This document shows positions 5,192-5,601 of a stretch of DNA of 5,601 bases, in pieces (within the stretch, counting starts at the first letter, position 1; each line of letters starts with the position of its first letter). Position numbers and translations under genes: made by a program. The notes beneath the pieces were generated by a model. It saw only the letters and a list, made by a program, of their open reading frames with translations, was not told the DNA's origin and searched no databases. The DNA lies in contig CALEZJ010000562.1 of NCBI GenBank assembly GCA_937927885.1, positions 1 to 5,601 of the forward strand, read 5' to 3'. The stretch comes from an uncultured Paracoccaceae bacterium (GTDB taxonomy: Bacteria > Pseudomonadota > Alphaproteobacteria > Rhodobacterales > Rhodobacteraceae).

Positions 5192-5601
5192 ACCGTCTCA
5201 CATTGCTGATCCCCGTTCTGTTCGGCGCCGCAGCGCTGGCCCTGTCGTCGGTTTTCGTGGTCGACGAGCGGGAAAACGTGCTGGTCCTCCAGTTCGGCCA
5301 GGTGCAGCAGGTGCGGACCGAGCCGGGCCTCTATTTCCGCATCCCGCTGATCCAGGAGGTCGTGCGCTATGACGCCCGCATCCTCGGCCTGCAGTCGCAA
5401 CCCCTTGAAGTCACGCCGCTGGATGACCGCCGCCTGGTGGTCGACGCTTTCGTGCGCTGGCGCATCACCGATGTGACCCAGTTCCGCCAGGCCGTCGGCG
5501 CCGAGGGCGTTCGCGCCGCTCAGGTGCGCATCGAGCGCATCATGAACGCCGCGATCCGCGAAATCCTGGGTTCGGTTCCCTCGGGCGCCGTGCTGTCCGA
5601 G
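5188..5601 (+). CDS. hflC: FtsH protease modulator subunit HflC (5' part, cut by window end)
   Basis: This is the partner of HflK in the HflKC complex on the periplasmic face of the inner membrane. Only the first 138 residues are present; family members have about 290-330. It starts MNRLTLLIPVLFG, with an N-terminal membrane anchor (about 4-24), and then the SPFH domain: VVDERENVLVLQFGQV, GLYFRIPLIQEV and the LVVDAFVRWRITD strand region, all characteristic of HflC. The ATG at 5188 overlaps the hflK stop codon, and AGGGGGG a few bases upstream can serve as ribosome binding site. A serine protease of the DegP type often follows these genes in related bacteria, but that lies outside the window. 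Confidence 0.95.
   Translation, partial: MNRLTLLIPVLFGAAALALSSVFVVDERENVLVLQFGQVQQVRTEPGLYFRIPLIQEVVRYDARILGLQSQPLEVTPLDDRRLVVDAFVRWRITDVTQFRQAVGAEGVRAAQVRIERIMNAAIREILGSVPSGAVLSE

Overview
The window looks like a chromosomal segment of a high-GC alphaproteobacterium, most likely of the Rhodobacterales (Rhodobacter/Paracoccus type). This is inferred from codon usage rich in G and C, the protein sequences, and the gene order rpiA - gor - hflK - hflC. No search could be run.

Right-hand part (about 1480-5601): conserved housekeeping genes, all on the + strand. rpiA (ribose-5-phosphate isomerase A, 1637-2413) follows an upstream region crowded with small dyads. gor (glutathione reductase, 2530-3885) has its own likely sigma-70-type promoter. 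hflK (4034-5191) overlaps hflC (5188 to the window end, incomplete) by ATGA, and the pair is preceded by a candidate heat-shock (RpoH-type) promoter. RpiA belongs to the non-oxidative pentose phosphate pathway, glutathione reductase keeps glutathione reduced with NADPH, and HflK/HflC form the membrane complex that modulates the FtsH protease. Carbon flow, redox balance and membrane-protein quality control therefore sit side by side, though probably as separate transcription units.

Left-hand part (1 to about 1480): an accessory-looking region. It holds the first 69 codons of an unrecognised minus-strand ORF (207 to the window start), a GC-rich segment with two overlapping strong hairpins (267-346), and a minus-strand gene of unknown function (1213-509). 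That gene is about 50 % GC while its neighbours are about 70 %. A 12-bp perfect inverted repeat sits at the two edges of this gene. Next to it is what appears to be the broken 5' end of another minus-strand gene (1474 to about 1321), with a good ribosome binding site, a frameshift at a GA repeat, and a coding signal that stops where the low-GC DNA begins. The simplest reading is a small foreign insertion into, or next to, a decaying host gene upstream of rpiA.

The most interesting items are the lone low-GC gene with its flanking repeats, the frameshifted gene remnant, the cluster of dyads in front of rpiA, and the possible RpoH promoter of hflKC. No CRISPR array, tRNA, rRNA or complete insertion sequence was recognised.
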